Below, piece after piece: positions 24,021-32,674 of a stretch of DNA of 34,609 nt. Location of the stretch: positions 1-34,609 of the forward strand of contig CAAGGA010000038.1 in assembly GCA_900769275.1 (NCBI GenBank), given 5' to 3'. Under the pieces are notes generated by a model. It did not search any database. It saw nothing but the letters and a program-made list of their open reading frames with translations, and had not been told where the DNA came from. Source of the DNA: an uncultured Prevotella sp. Its GTDB lineage: Bacteria > Bacteroidota > Bacteroidia > Bacteroidales > Bacteroidaceae. The number at the start of each line of letters is the position of its first letter. Position 1 is the first letter of the stretch. The position numbers and the translations under genes are program-made.

Positions 24021-26393
24021 TTAGAATTTGCCTTCAAGTTGTTCCACATTCTTGTCCCCCGGACGGAAAAGATAGCCTGTGCATGGCTTTGAGTCTGTAG
24101 AATAAGTCTTCCATTCTATCTTTGACCATTGTATCTTGTCCGTGCGTTGTGCAAGAGGGACATGAGGAATGGCAGAACCGTTTTTTACCATTATGATAAT
24201 AGGCATCTGACTGCCTGTGCCTTTCCAGCATGGCACGTCTATGGTTCTCCATCCTGGCTGATAGACTTTTCCTGTCTGATAGTCTATCCAAGGCTCGTTT
24301 CCTGGCAGATATACGATGCGTGAGGTATCAGACTCAAGCATTGGAGCGATGAGTATCTGGTTTCCAAACATATATTCATCTTCTACAAGCCATGCACCGG
24401 GGTCTTCAGGATATTCGAGCAAAAGGGCACGCTGCATGGGTAATCCTTGCTCTGTACACAGCTTTGCCTGTGCGTATATATAAGGCATCAGCATATATTT
24501 CATCTCAGCCGACTGACGGAAGAAGTCCATGAACTCCTGTCCTTTGGAGTAGTCTGACTGCCCGTCAGTATAGAGCCAGGGTTCTGTCTCGACGCCATGA
24601 ATACGCGAATGGGATGTAAAGAATCCGTAAGGCAACCAGCGACGATACAGTTCCTCGGGCGACTTGGTCACGAAACCGCCAATGTCATTGCTCCAGAAAG
24701 AGAAGCCCGAGAGTCCTAATGACAATCCTGAGCGGAGGGAACCAAGGAGTCCCGTGTTAGTAGTACAAGCGTCTCCACCCCAATGCAATGGGTATCTCTG
24801 TGAGCCAGCCCAAGCCGAACGTGCCCAGATGATGCCCTCACCATTTGCCTTGTCTATGGCTTCCCAGGCTGTCTTGTTGTAACGCAGAGGATAGAGATTA
24901 TGCTCATAAAGTCCTGTCTTGCCGTTGCTGTAAATGCCATTGTGCAATGGTGCTCCCTCTCCGAAATCTACCTTGATGACAGCAACACCCTGATTGACAA
25001 GTCCCTGTAGCTTCTCCGTGTACCATTGGCAAGTCTTTGGGTTGGTAAAGTCGAGGATAGCATCCTCAAAAGGCAACTGTCCATTAGGACTTTTCACGGC
25101 AAGTCCGTTATCTACCAGCTCATTGAAGTAACGGTTCTTGGGGGTGAAGTACGGCAACTGCCATAGGCAAGTATGAAATCCCTGCTCTTTCAAGTCTTTC
25201 AACATTTTGACGGGGTCTTTGAAATTCTTCTTTGAGAACTCATAATCACACTGCCAATCTACTTCGAACCATCCAGTATCAAAGTGTATCACGTCAGCCG
25301 GTATGCGGTTGTCACGCAGTTTCTTTGCCACGCTTCTTCCCTCCTCTTCTGTAAAATAGGAGATGCGTGACATCCATGTGCCAAACGACCATAGTGGAGG
25401 GAGAGAAGGCTTGCCTACGAGTTCGGTATATTCATTGAGTATTTCTTTCGGATTGCCCAACATGATGAACAGGTCGGCATTCTCATCTCCCATGAACAGG
25501 CGGGTGCTTCCTATGTATGAACAACCGAAATCCACTGTGACGGGTGCTGCCGTATGGATGAAGATGCCATATCCTCTGTTGGAGAAGAAGAAAGGTATGG
25601 GCTTGTACATATCGGGAGTTTCTGGTCCCTGCGGGTCGGCAACAAAGAGGTTGAGCTTCTGTCCCACATGATTAAGCCCCAAAGGTGACTCGCCGCAACC
25701 ATAGATACGCTCGCCGGGAGCAAGAGAGAAGACAGGTTCAATGGCACGCGAGTTGTCCATGCCACGCTTCATCCACATCAGAGGATGCGTCTTGACCTGC
25801 GTAGAATCATTGTCGTAGAGGCTTCGGGTATGGGTCAACTCCTTGCCATGCTTATCCTTTATGACAAGACGCCAAGGGTACTTGTGTATCTCTACAATGC
25901 CTTCGCTGCTCTTATATATTATGGCTTTCGGCGTATCGCTGACAGTCCATAGCGCACTGCCGTCAGAAGGCTTCTTCACCAACATCACCTCATCGTCGTA
26001 ATTGTCTTTGGGAATGATAGGTGATGTAAAGATGCGCACACGCACCGTGCGACTGTTTACCGGCTCGACAGAAAACTGCAACTCAGGACTTTGGTCGTAG
26101 GCAGGACCAGGGAAGTCAAGGTTTTCGAGCGGTATAATCCATTGTCCGTTGGCATTGAAAGCCTGACGGGCGTGCAGTTGCTGACGTGTCCACTTTATCT
26201 TGCCTGTTCCTGTCAGTCGGTCAAAGGCGGCAAGGCTATCAGCCACAAAGTAGGTGTTGGACATATCATGAAACTGCTGGCTCATATCAAGCGACTGGTT
26301 GAGCAAATACTGCTGACCGTTGTTGGTGGTAAGCTGAGCGGAAGCCGTTGTTGTAATCAGCGATAATGCGATTGTAGAGAACAATGATTTCAT
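24021..26393 (-). CDS. Secreted GH31 glycosidase, probable alpha-xylosidase (YicI-like)
   Basis: 790 residues with a signal peptide (1-19, ending TASA). N-terminal beta-sandwich, then a TIM barrel with WSFGTWMSR, DVIHFDTGWFEVDWQCDYEF, the nucleophile Asp476 in VIKVDFGEG and acid-base Asp541 in RYPLHWGGDA, then GLSGFSFWSNDIGGF. The WARSAWAGSQRYPLHWGGD stretch resembles the alpha-xylosidase branch of GH31 more than alpha-glucosidases. It would remove terminal alpha-xylose (or another alpha-sugar) from oligosaccharides. It sits in the mannan operon between the symporter and the epimerase, which is unusual for the simpler mannobiose pathway and hints at a mixed hemicellulose substrate. Confidence 0.88.
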   Translation of the reverse strand: MKSLFSTIALSLITTTASAQLTTNNGQQYLLNQSLDMSQQFHDMSNTYFVADSLAAFDRLTGTGKIKWTRQQLHARQAFNANGQWIIPLENLDFPGPAYDQSPELQFSVEPVNSRTVRVRIFTSPIIPKDNYDDEVMLVKKPSDGSALWTVSDTPKAIIYKSSEGIVEIHKYPWRLVIKDKHGKELTHTRSLYDNDSTQVKTHPLMWMKRGMDNSRAIEPVFSLAPGERIYGCGESPLGLNHVGQKLNLFVADPQGPETPDMYKPIPFFFSNRGYGIFIHTAAPVTVDFGCSYIGSTRLFMGDENADLFIMLGNPKEILNEYTELVGKPSLPPLWSFGTWMSRISYFTEEEGRSVAKKLRDNRIPADVIHFDTGWFEVDWQCDYEFSKKNFKDPVKMLKDLKEQGFHTCLWQLPYFTPKNRYFNELVDNGLAVKSPNGQLPFEDAILDFTNPKTCQWYTEKLQGLVNQGVAVIKVDFGEGAPLHNGIYSNGKTGLYEHNLYPLRYNKTAWEAIDKANGEGIIWARSAWAGSQRYPLHWGGDACTTNTGLLGSLRSGLSLGLSGFSFWSNDIGGFVTKSPEELYRRWLPYGFFTSHSRIHGVETEPWLYTDGQSDYSKGQEFMDFFRQSAEMKYMLMPYIYAQAKLCTEQGLPMQRALLLEYPEDPGAWLVEDEYMFGNQILIAPMLESDTSRIVYLPGNEPWIDYQTGKVYQPGWRTIDVPCWKGTGSQMPIIIMVKNGSAIPHVPLAQRTDKIQWSKIEWKTYSTDSKPCTGYLFRPGDKNVEQLEGKF

Positions 26394-26438
26394 ATTTTTC
26401 TGACTTGGTGTAGGAAAAAGTAGAGATGATACTTCCTG

Positions 26439-27782
26439 CTATTTCTTTAGGGGGAAACGATAGGCAAGGACACCCATTATGAGGGCAATGGCGGCAGGGA
26501 AGAGCGAGAACAATGCCCATACCATGGTCTTCACCGACTCCTCATCAGTAATAGTCACGATAGTCTCGCCCGTCTGCATATCGGTAGCAGAGACAAGTCC
26601 TGCCATGCCGAGGAGCATTGCAATGAGCGAACCTGAGATGGCACCACCAAACTTCTGAGCCATTGTGCCGGAAGAAAAGATAAGTCCGGTAGAGGACGTG
26701 CCGAACTTCTCCGTAGCGAAGTCTGCCACATCGGCATACATAGACCACAGCAACGGGGAGTAGATGCCTGCACCCACGGAAGTAAGTATTGACACTGCTA
26801 TCATTACCCATATATAGGAAGCATCCATAGGGATAAAGAAGAAGAGTACAGACGTAGCAAAACAAATGACTGAAGACCACACGAAAGCCGCACGCTTGGA
26901 ACCTACCCACTTGGTGAACATTGGTGACATGCCTCCGAATATCATACAGGTCACCTCACCTATTGCCATGAAGACCGTAAAATTGATGATGAGGTTGCCC
27001 ATTGTCACGTCACCGCCGATGCAATAAGTGAACATATATCCTGCCACTGCATAACGGAAACCGTTGAAGAAATTGGTACATACGGCAATGGAGGTGATAT
27101 ACACCCACGGCTCGTTCTTGAACAAGTCACCAAACTGCTTGAATGAGAACTTCTCTGCACGCTTCGGGCGGATACGTTCCTTGGTGAGCAGTCCGCAAGT
27201 CATCGTCATCACGCAGGCAAGCAAGCCAAAGGATGCACCAAGGACTGCATACTGATGCTGGTCTGTTCCGCCTACCATCTTCTGGAGATAAGGGAAGGAA
27301 AGCAGGGTGATGAAGCCCATGGCATAGGCTCCTACCATGCGATAAGAGGAGAATTGGTTCTTCTCATCATCGTCTTCTGTCATCACGCCGAGCAGCGAAC
27401 CGTATGGCACATTGACCATAGTATAGACTGCCATCATCATGAGATACAAGGTGTATGCCCAGATACGCTTGCCCGTAGGACCGAAATCCGGAGTAAACAG
27501 CAGCAGGGCGAATATCAGTCCGAACGGTATTGCGCCGAAGATAAGCCAAGGACGATACGTTCCCCATCGTGACTGAGTGCGGTCAGCGAGGCTTCCCATC
27601 AATGGGTCGGTGACGACATCAAACATACGCGCTACGAGCATCAGTGCCGCTGCGTCAGCAAAAGTGAGTCCGAAGACATTGGTAAAGAACAGCGGAAAAG
27701 CCGTGGACATGATTTTCCATGTGATACCTCCTGACGCTGCGTCACCTAAAGCGTAACCTATTTTTTCTTTGAAACTTGCCAT
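26439..27782 (-). CDS. GPH-family sugar:cation symporter
   Basis: 447 residues, about twelve membrane segments, major facilitator fold. The N-terminus KIGYALGDAASGGITW and the early loop DVVTDPLMGSLADRTQSRWGTYRPW are diagnostic for the glycoside-pentoside-hexuronide:cation family (MelB/XylP group). FGTSSTGLIFSSGTMAQKFGGAISG in the C-terminal half is also typical. In the operon it is 37 bp after GH130 and probably imports mannobiose or related disaccharides across the inner membrane for the epimerase and phosphorylase. The actual cation and sugar are inferred from context. Confidence 0.92.
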   Translation of the reverse strand: MASFKEKIGYALGDAASGGITWKIMSTAFPLFFTNVFGLTFADAAALMLVARMFDVVTDPLMGSLADRTQSRWGTYRPWLIFGAIPFGLIFALLLFTPDFGPTGKRIWAYTLYLMMMAVYTMVNVPYGSLLGVMTEDDDEKNQFSSYRMVGAYAMGFITLLSFPYLQKMVGGTDQHQYAVLGASFGLLACVMTMTCGLLTKERIRPKRAEKFSFKQFGDLFKNEPWVYITSIAVCTNFFNGFRYAVAGYMFTYCIGGDVTMGNLIINFTVFMAIGEVTCMIFGGMSPMFTKWVGSKRAAFVWSSVICFATSVLFFFIPMDASYIWVMIAVSILTSVGAGIYSPLLWSMYADVADFATEKFGTSSTGLIFSSGTMAQKFGGAISGSLIAMLLGMAGLVSATDMQTGETIVTITDEESVKTMVWALFSLFPAAIALIMGVLAYRFPLKK

Positions 27783-27819
27783 TAGTAGAGATTTGTTTGT
27801 TTTGTTATTAGGGAATTAT

Positions 27820-29013
27820 CTACATATTGCATTCTCTGTTCTTTGCAACAAGATTCTTTATTGCCTCTACCGAAGATGCCGTATATAAGCCATCTTGCGG
27901 CGTATTCATGCAATAGTCGATGAGTTTATCGACCGTTGATGTCGCTACGTGCATACGGGTGTCAGCAGAAGCGTAATATATCAGCACACGGTCATCTCCT
28001 CTGTGCAGTCCGTCCTCATGCTCGCCGTCAGCTATCCAGCCATTGGCAAAAGCCACGTTCATCACGTCACCGAGGTATTCGTCCCCCTCCGGCACGAGGA
28101 AATAGCCACCGGGATTTGCCACCATCTTCGTAGGATCATCGAGACTTGTCATATAGAGGTAGAGTACGTAGCGCAATCCGTCTGCCGTAGCACGCACACC
28201 ATGGGCGAGATGCAGCCAGCCTTTCTCTGTCTTGATAGGATGAGGTCCCTCTCCGTTCTTCACCTCCGTGATGGTATGGTAGTGGCGGGCATTGATGATT
28301 GTCTCTTCCTTCACCTCTGCATGCTCTATGTCTTCTACCAAAGCCCATCCTATTCCGCCGCCGGAACCCGTGTCAATGAAGCCATCCTGCGGACGGGTGT
28401 AGAAAGCATACTTGCCATCTACGAACTCCGGATGGAGAACGACGTTGCGCTGCTGCGACTTTGACCTGAGGTCCGGCAGACGATACCACGTCTTCAAATC
28501 TTTGGTTCGGGCTATTCCCGCCGTCGCCGTTGCAGCACTGAGGTCTCCCGGCTTGGATTCATCGTGACGTTCCGCACAGAACACTCCGTATATCCAACCA
28601 TCCTCATGGGCAGTCAGGCGCATATCATAGACGTTGGTTGCGGGAACTACATCGTCAGGCATGGTGATTGGCTCCTCCCAGAATCGGAAATTGTCTATGC
28701 CGTTGGGACTCTCCGCTACTGCAAAGAAACTCTTGCGGTCGGCTCCCTCCACACGTACAATGAGAAGATATTTTCCATTCCATTTTATGGCTCCGCTGTT
28801 CAGCGTTGCATTGACCATGATGCGCTGCATGAGATAAGGGTTGTCCTGCTCACAGAAGTCATATTTCCACTCTAATGGAGTATGCTCCGCTGTGATGATA
28901 GGATACTCATACTTGTCGTAGATACCGTTGCCCCACACTTTCTTCTTGTTTGGGCGGGTGAGCAGTTGCTCGTGATGCTCTCTGAGAGCCTTAACTCTTT
29001 CTTGATAAGTCAT
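27820..29013 (-). CDS. GH130 phosphorylase, probable 4-O-beta-D-mannosyl-D-glucose phosphorylase
   Basis: 397 residues, the length of GH130 subfamily 1. The five-bladed propeller carries the catalytic Asp130 in VVPATNVYDMRLT. Conserved binding segments are NATLNSGAIKWNGKYLLIVRVEG, the RNVVLHPEFVDGKYAFYTRPQDGF stretch and GEGPHPIKTEKGWLHLAHGV. It cleaves mannosyl-beta-1,4-glucose with phosphate to alpha-mannose-1-phosphate plus glucose in the cytoplasm. Gene neighbours (GH26, symporter, epimerase) match the known Bacteroides fragilis mannobiose route, which supports this specificity over the mannosyl-chitobiose or mannan-oligomer subfamilies. Its leader contains the 24-bp tandem repeat and junction hairpin. 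Confidence 0.92.
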   Translation of the reverse strand: MTYQERVKALREHHEQLLTRPNKKKVWGNGIYDKYEYPIITAEHTPLEWKYDFCEQDNPYLMQRIMVNATLNSGAIKWNGKYLLIVRVEGADRKSFFAVAESPNGIDNFRFWEEPITMPDDVVPATNVYDMRLTAHEDGWIYGVFCAERHDESKPGDLSAATATAGIARTKDLKTWYRLPDLRSKSQQRNVVLHPEFVDGKYAFYTRPQDGFIDTGSGGGIGWALVEDIEHAEVKEETIINARHYHTITEVKNGEGPHPIKTEKGWLHLAHGVRATADGLRYVLYLYMTSLDDPTKMVANPGGYFLVPEGDEYLGDVMNVAFANGWIADGEHEDGLHRGDDRVLIYYASADTRMHVATSTVDKLIDYCMNTPQDGLYTASSVEAIKNLVAKNRECNM

Positions 29014-29213
29014 TGTTTGGTTTTGTTGTTTAGTCGTCTTGTTGTTTGGTTGTTTAGTCGTCTTGTTGTTTGGTTGTTTAGTCGTCTTGTTGTTTGGTTG
29101 TCTTGTTGTTTGGTTGTTTGGTTGTTTAGTTGTTTGCCATCAGACTCATTTGCGTCACACCCAACCAAACAACTAAGCAACTAAACGACAAGACAACTAA
29201 ACAAGCAAACAAC
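29014..29213 (-). repeat. Long junction hairpin with 24-bp tandem repeats between GH26 and GH130
   Basis: The plus-strand GT arm (29014-29135) holds three copies of a 24-bp unit containing TAGTCGTCTTGTTGTTTGG (TAGTCGTC at 29031, 29055 and 29079), then TTGGTTGTTTGG units. The CA arm (29161-29213) is the partner. The loop contains GACTCATTTGCGTCACACCC. The repeat fills the whole 200-bp gap from the GH26 stop to the GH130 start. In the mRNA the long CA arm is next to the GH130 AUG. Confidence 0.9.
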
Positions 29214-30389
29214 TCATCTCACCTTCCTTATATCCTTGACGAAGAGGAAATTCCGTTGGTTCGCCCAAGCCTTGAAATCCTCTGCTGTCTTGGCTGCCGG
29301 CGATGCTCCGAAATGGTCTTTGCTATAGTTGCGCCAAGGCAGGAAATAGCAGACGGGATATTTCTCCATGACAGGCTTGAAGACACGCTGCCACCATGTA
29401 GAGTCCGGAGAATTCTGATAGCCACACTCCGTGAGGGCGATAAGCTTGCCACGCTCCGCAGCTATCTTCGTGATGAGGGCGAGGTCGGCATCCAACTGCC
29501 TTGTAAAGTCTTCTTCTCTCCCCCATTGGTAAGCATCCTCGCCAATGAGGTCCACACGGTCATCGCCGGGATAGCGCACAAGCCATTGCGCTTCCGTCCA
29601 TGAGCCAAAAAGATTTGGGGAATACGACCAGACAAGGTAATCCTTGAGAGACGTCTCTCCTGCCATTGTGGCGTTGATATAATCCTGCGTCATGTTCCAT
29701 AGGGCATGAAATTCTTCGTCCGAACAATTATCCTGACCCCACCAGAACCATGAACCGTTATTCTCATGCCAAGGACGGAAGATGAGAGGAATCTGGTTAC
29801 CCTTGCTGTCCTTCAGAGACACAAGGAAGTCACTGACTCTCTTCAGCCATGACGAGAACTTCTCATGACATAATCCTCCGGACAGAACAGAGCGAACGGT
29901 ATGCTTCGGATTAGGCACCTTGGCTGCAAGGTCATGCTGTCGTAATCCTGCGAGAGCCTTGACGGCCTCATTATACGCCGTGGTATCATTCTGAATCCAA
30001 GCCGTAGTGCCAAGGAGAGGATTGCGGGGATGCCATGAGATGGTAACGATACCTCCGCGCTCATGTTGCCTTACTATCTCCTCACGAATGCGGGTGAAAG
30101 GCACGGAGTCAAGGTTCTTCATGTCACCCATCTCTATTCCGCCAAGGTCGAAGCCCATAACGGCAGGATAATCACCCACAAGTTCATAGGTATCGGAACG
30201 ATTCTCGTCCCAATCCCACGTGATACCATAGAACGTATCATCCTGATGACCATACATATACCCTTTCTTCTGAATTTTTGCCATACGCAGCATCAGTTGC
30301 TGGCGTGGTGATTTCTTCGCCGCTACAGCATAATGGCTACAGCATAACGACAAAAATGCCACAACGCAAAATGTAATTATTCTTCTCAT
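29214..30389 (-). CDS. Secreted beta-mannanase / mannobiohydrolase, GH26
   Basis: 391 residues with a signal peptide (1-24, ending AVAA). A single GH26 TIM barrel: GHQDDTFYG near the start, ISWHPRNPL, acid-base Glu209 in FRPWHENNGSWFWWG and nucleophile Glu321 in ALTECGYQN, plus WSYSPN in the barrel core. It hydrolyses beta-1,4-mannan, and in the B. fragilis-type pathway the homologous enzyme releases mannobiose. First gene of the mannan operon, with a promoter-like TACCTTTGC about 90 nt upstream. No carbohydrate-binding module or C-terminal sorting tail is visible. Confidence 0.95.
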   Translation of the reverse strand: MRRIITFCVVAFLSLCCSHYAVAAKKSPRQQLMLRMAKIQKKGYMYGHQDDTFYGITWDWDENRSDTYELVGDYPAVMGFDLGGIEMGDMKNLDSVPFTRIREEIVRQHERGGIVTISWHPRNPLLGTTAWIQNDTTAYNEAVKALAGLRQHDLAAKVPNPKHTVRSVLSGGLCHEKFSSWLKRVSDFLVSLKDSKGNQIPLIFRPWHENNGSWFWWGQDNCSDEEFHALWNMTQDYINATMAGETSLKDYLVWSYSPNLFGSWTEAQWLVRYPGDDRVDLIGEDAYQWGREEDFTRQLDADLALITKIAAERGKLIALTECGYQNSPDSTWWQRVFKPVMEKYPVCYFLPWRNYSKDHFGASPAAKTAEDFKAWANQRNFLFVKDIRKVR

Positions 30390-30478
30390 TGCTCGATTTT
30401 AGTTTTAGGGTTAAAGTGTTAGTATTAAAGATATGATATAGAACCTACCTACAGTTAAGATTAAGTAGTATTTCGACT

Positions 30479-30487
30479 GCAAAGGTA
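30479..30487 (-). promoter_or_regulatory. Candidate -7 element of the mannan operon promoter
   Basis: Minus-strand TACCTTTGC, a strong match to TAnnTTTGC. The predicted start near 30472 leaves a leader of about 80 nt before the GH26 ATG. The upstream region is an A/T-rich tract without an obvious TTTG at -33, so an activator could be needed. Confidence 0.55.
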
Positions 30488-30552
30488 AAAAAAATATCAA
30501 TAATAAAGTTTGCATTTTTTTCCTTTTCCTTACACTCACAGCCATATATATG

Positions 30553-30592
30553 CAAAAAGTTCAGAAATCACACAAAAAGTTCAGAAATCACA
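30553..30592. repeat. 20-bp tandem duplication
   Basis: The unit CAAAAAGTTCAGAAATCACA occurs twice with no gap (30553-30572 and 30573-30592). It lies about 65 bp upstream of the candidate operon -7 box on the minus strand, so a paired binding site for a regulator is possible. Confidence 0.85.
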
Positions 30593-30736
30593 CCTGCCCC
30601 CCACCCCATCGCTCTGACACAGCACTTTATTTCCTCTGACCTCTGCCCCTTTGTTCGGCGCAACAAAACATACAAAGCATTCACGACACATGATACTTTC
30701 TTGACACATTCCGAACAGACGAGAAGAGAAAATTCA

Positions 30737-30787
30737 AAAAAGGATTGGCATAAGACCGCAAATATGCGAATTACGCCAATCCTTTTT
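30737..30787. repeat. 13-bp perfect inverted repeat with long loop
   Basis: AAAAAGGATTGGC (30737-30749) and GCCAATCCTTTTT (30775-30787) are exact complements around a 25-nt loop that itself contains CGCAAATATGCG. On the plus strand it ends in a T-run. On the minus strand it also ends in T. It could be a bidirectional terminator or a dispersed palindromic element. Confidence 0.7.
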
Positions 30788-30846
30788 ATATACCTGTATA
30801 TCAAATAGTTACCATTCCATCTCAAAAATAACAGAAAAGTCCTGTT

Positions 30847-30960
30847 GCAAAAGCATAGATATTGCAACGTAATATCTATGCTTTCACCACATAATATCGA
30901 AGACATTACACTGCAAAAGCACCGCTTTCATACCGCGAAAACAATGCTTTCGCACACGGA
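30847..30960. repeat. Cluster of palindromic GCAAAAGCA / ATGCTTTC elements
   Basis: A perfect 14-bp stem (30850-30863 with 30871-30884, AAAGCATAGATATT) is followed by a second, degenerate copy of the same pattern (TGCAAAAGCA at 30912, GCTTTC, GCGAAAAC, ATGCTTTC at about 30944). It looks like two or three units of a dispersed intergenic element. Confidence 0.6.
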
Positions 30961-31201
30961 AACAACGATATTCAGCAGCAAAATCATACATTTTAACACT
31001 TTTTTACGCCAAATTCTCATCAGAAAGCCCCAAAAAGACACGAGAGATGGTATGGTAATATAATACAACAGAGCGCAGAAACTGACACTTTACCGACACC
31101 TCTCCGCCTCAGCTGCCGCTTGATAGTATGTCAGAAAAAGCCTGCCGGAAAGCACGGGGCGGTTTTATTACCTGACAGCAATCATTCTTCGCCCCCGCCA
31201 A

Positions 31202-32524
31202 TCAATCCCTGCGGAATATGTCGCGCGTATATACCTTGTCCTCGACATCATCAAGGCATTCATCGAAGCGGTTGGCTATGATAGCCTTGCTCATCGTCTT
31301 GAATCTTACAAGATTGTTGACCACGAGCGAGCCAAAGAACCTGCTTCCGTCTGCCAACGTCGGCTCATAGATGATGACCTCCGCACCTTTTGCCTTGATA
31401 CGCTTCATGATACCCTGTATGGCTGACTGGCGGAAGTTGTCGGAATTGGACTTCATCGTAAGGCGATAGACTCCTATGACGCATTCTGACGGCTCCTTGC
31501 CATACTGGTTGTTGGTATAGTAATCGTACCACCCTGCCTTGCGCAGTACAGCATCCGCAATATAGTCCTTGCGGGTACGGTTGCTCTCAACAATGGCTGA
31601 CATCATATTCTGCGGCACATCCTGATAGTTGGCGAGAAGTTGCTTGGTGTCCTTTGGGAGACAGTAGCCTCCATAGCCGAACGAGGGGTTGTTGTAGTGA
31701 GTTCCGATACGTGGGTCAAGTCCTACGCCCTCGATAATAGCACGGCTGTCAAGCCCTTTCACCTCCGCATAAGTGTCGAGTTCGTTGAAATAACTCACAC
31801 GCAATGCAAGGTATGTGTTGGCAAACAGCTTGACCGCCTCGGCCTCTTTCATTCCCATAAAAAGGGTCTCTATGTCCTGCTTCAAGGCTCCCTCTTTCAG
31901 CAATGCGGCAAAGACCTCCGCCGCCTCTTTCATCCTCTGCACGTCGGTGACTGACATGATGGCCTTGTTCTCTTCCTCGAAAGCGGGGTTATCTATTATC
32001 TTTGGACAACCTACTATGATACGGCTGGGATAAAGATTGTCATAGAGAGCCTTGCTCTCACGCAGGAACTCCGGAGAGAACAGCAGATTGAATTTCTTTA
32101 TGCCCTTTGCAGCATACTTCACGTACAGGTTGCGGGTATAGCCTACGGGGATGGTGGACTTGATTACCATCACGGCATCGGGATTAACCTCCAACACCAT
32201 GTCGATGACCTCCTCCACATGAGACGTGTCAAAATAGTTCTTCACAGGGTCATAGTTGGTAGGAGCCGCTATCACCACAAAGTCGGCTTCGGCATAAGCC
32301 GCCCTGCCGTCAAGCATTGCCACGAGGTTCAGCGGTTTCTCCGCTAAATATTTCTCTATGTATTCATCCTGTATGGGCGACTGGCGGTTGTTTATCTTTT
32401 CCACTTTCTCCGGTATGACATCCACTGCAGTCACTTTATGGTGCTGAGCCAAAAGCGTCGCGATACTCAGTCCTACGTAGCCTGTGCCTGCTACTGCAAT
32501 CCTTATTTCTTCGAATGGAGACAT
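31202..32524 (-). CDS. ugd: UDP-glucose 6-dehydrogenase / nucleotide-sugar dehydrogenase
   Basis: 440 residues from the ATG at 32524. The open frame runs 78 codons further upstream, but that part is Phe/Cys-rich, not protein-like, and crosses the divergent promoter and small ORF. The NAD-binding motif is IAVAGTGYVGLS (9-20), then APTNYDP, IKSTIPVGYT, FSPEFLRES, a central helical dimer region, and catalytic Cys288 in FGYGGYCLPKDTKQL. It oxidises UDP-glucose (or a related UDP-sugar) twice to the uronate for capsule, LPS or other surface polysaccharides. No glycosyltransferase neighbours are present in the window. Exact sugar is the usual family default. Confidence 0.93.
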   Translation of the reverse strand: MSPFEEIRIAVAGTGYVGLSIATLLAQHHKVTAVDVIPEKVEKINNRQSPIQDEYIEKYLAEKPLNLVAMLDGRAAYAEADFVVIAAPTNYDPVKNYFDTSHVEEVIDMVLEVNPDAVMVIKSTIPVGYTRNLYVKYAAKGIKKFNLLFSPEFLRESKALYDNLYPSRIIVGCPKIIDNPAFEEENKAIMSVTDVQRMKEAAEVFAALLKEGALKQDIETLFMGMKEAEAVKLFANTYLALRVSYFNELDTYAEVKGLDSRAIIEGVGLDPRIGTHYNNPSFGYGGYCLPKDTKQLLANYQDVPQNMMSAIVESNRTRKDYIADAVLRKAGWYDYYTNNQYGKEPSECVIGVYRLTMKSNSDNFRQSAIQGIMKRIKAKGAEVIIYEPTLADGSRFFGSLVVNNLVRFKTMSKAIIANRFDECLDDVEDKVYTRDIFRRD

Positions 32525-32603
32525 TGGTTGATTAGTTTTTATTGTAAAAATTCTTCTACCATGACTGGAGTCAAAGCAGAATGAAGATTGATTGTTTTCG
32601 GCA

Positions 32604-32611
32604 CAAAAGTA
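32604..32611 (-). promoter_or_regulatory. Candidate -7 element of the ugd promoter
   Basis: Minus-strand TACTTTTG fits TAnnTTTG, about 80 nt before the chosen ugd ATG. Its position downstream of the longer possible start supports the shorter protein. Confidence 0.45.
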
Positions 32612-32674
32612 ATAAAAAAAAAGAAAGTATCGCCATATTCGTGACATTTTTTTCATACATTCCTTTTTTCTTCG

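Larger units (their letters stand above)
30490..31201. other. Gene-free, repeat-rich interval between mannan operon and ugd
   Basis: No convincing gene on either strand. A 112-codon minus frame and a 72-codon plus frame cross the palindromes and have low-complexity, repeat-derived products (QKHR...AMLS patterns). The interval contains a 20-bp tandem duplication, two perfect hairpins and a run of GCAAAAGCA/ATGCTTTC elements, listed separately. G/C-rich sequence near 31150-31200 may terminate ugd, but no clean stem with T-tract is visible. Confidence 0.5.

Noticed and set aside
29014..29135. CRISPR array
   Set aside because: The 24-bp units are contiguous with no unique spacers, and no cas gene is present.
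30568..30906. 112-codon minus-strand frame in the gap upstream of the mannan operon
   Set aside because: It runs through the palindromes and the tandem duplication, is rich in Cys/Phe/Leu without pattern, and has no promoter of its own.
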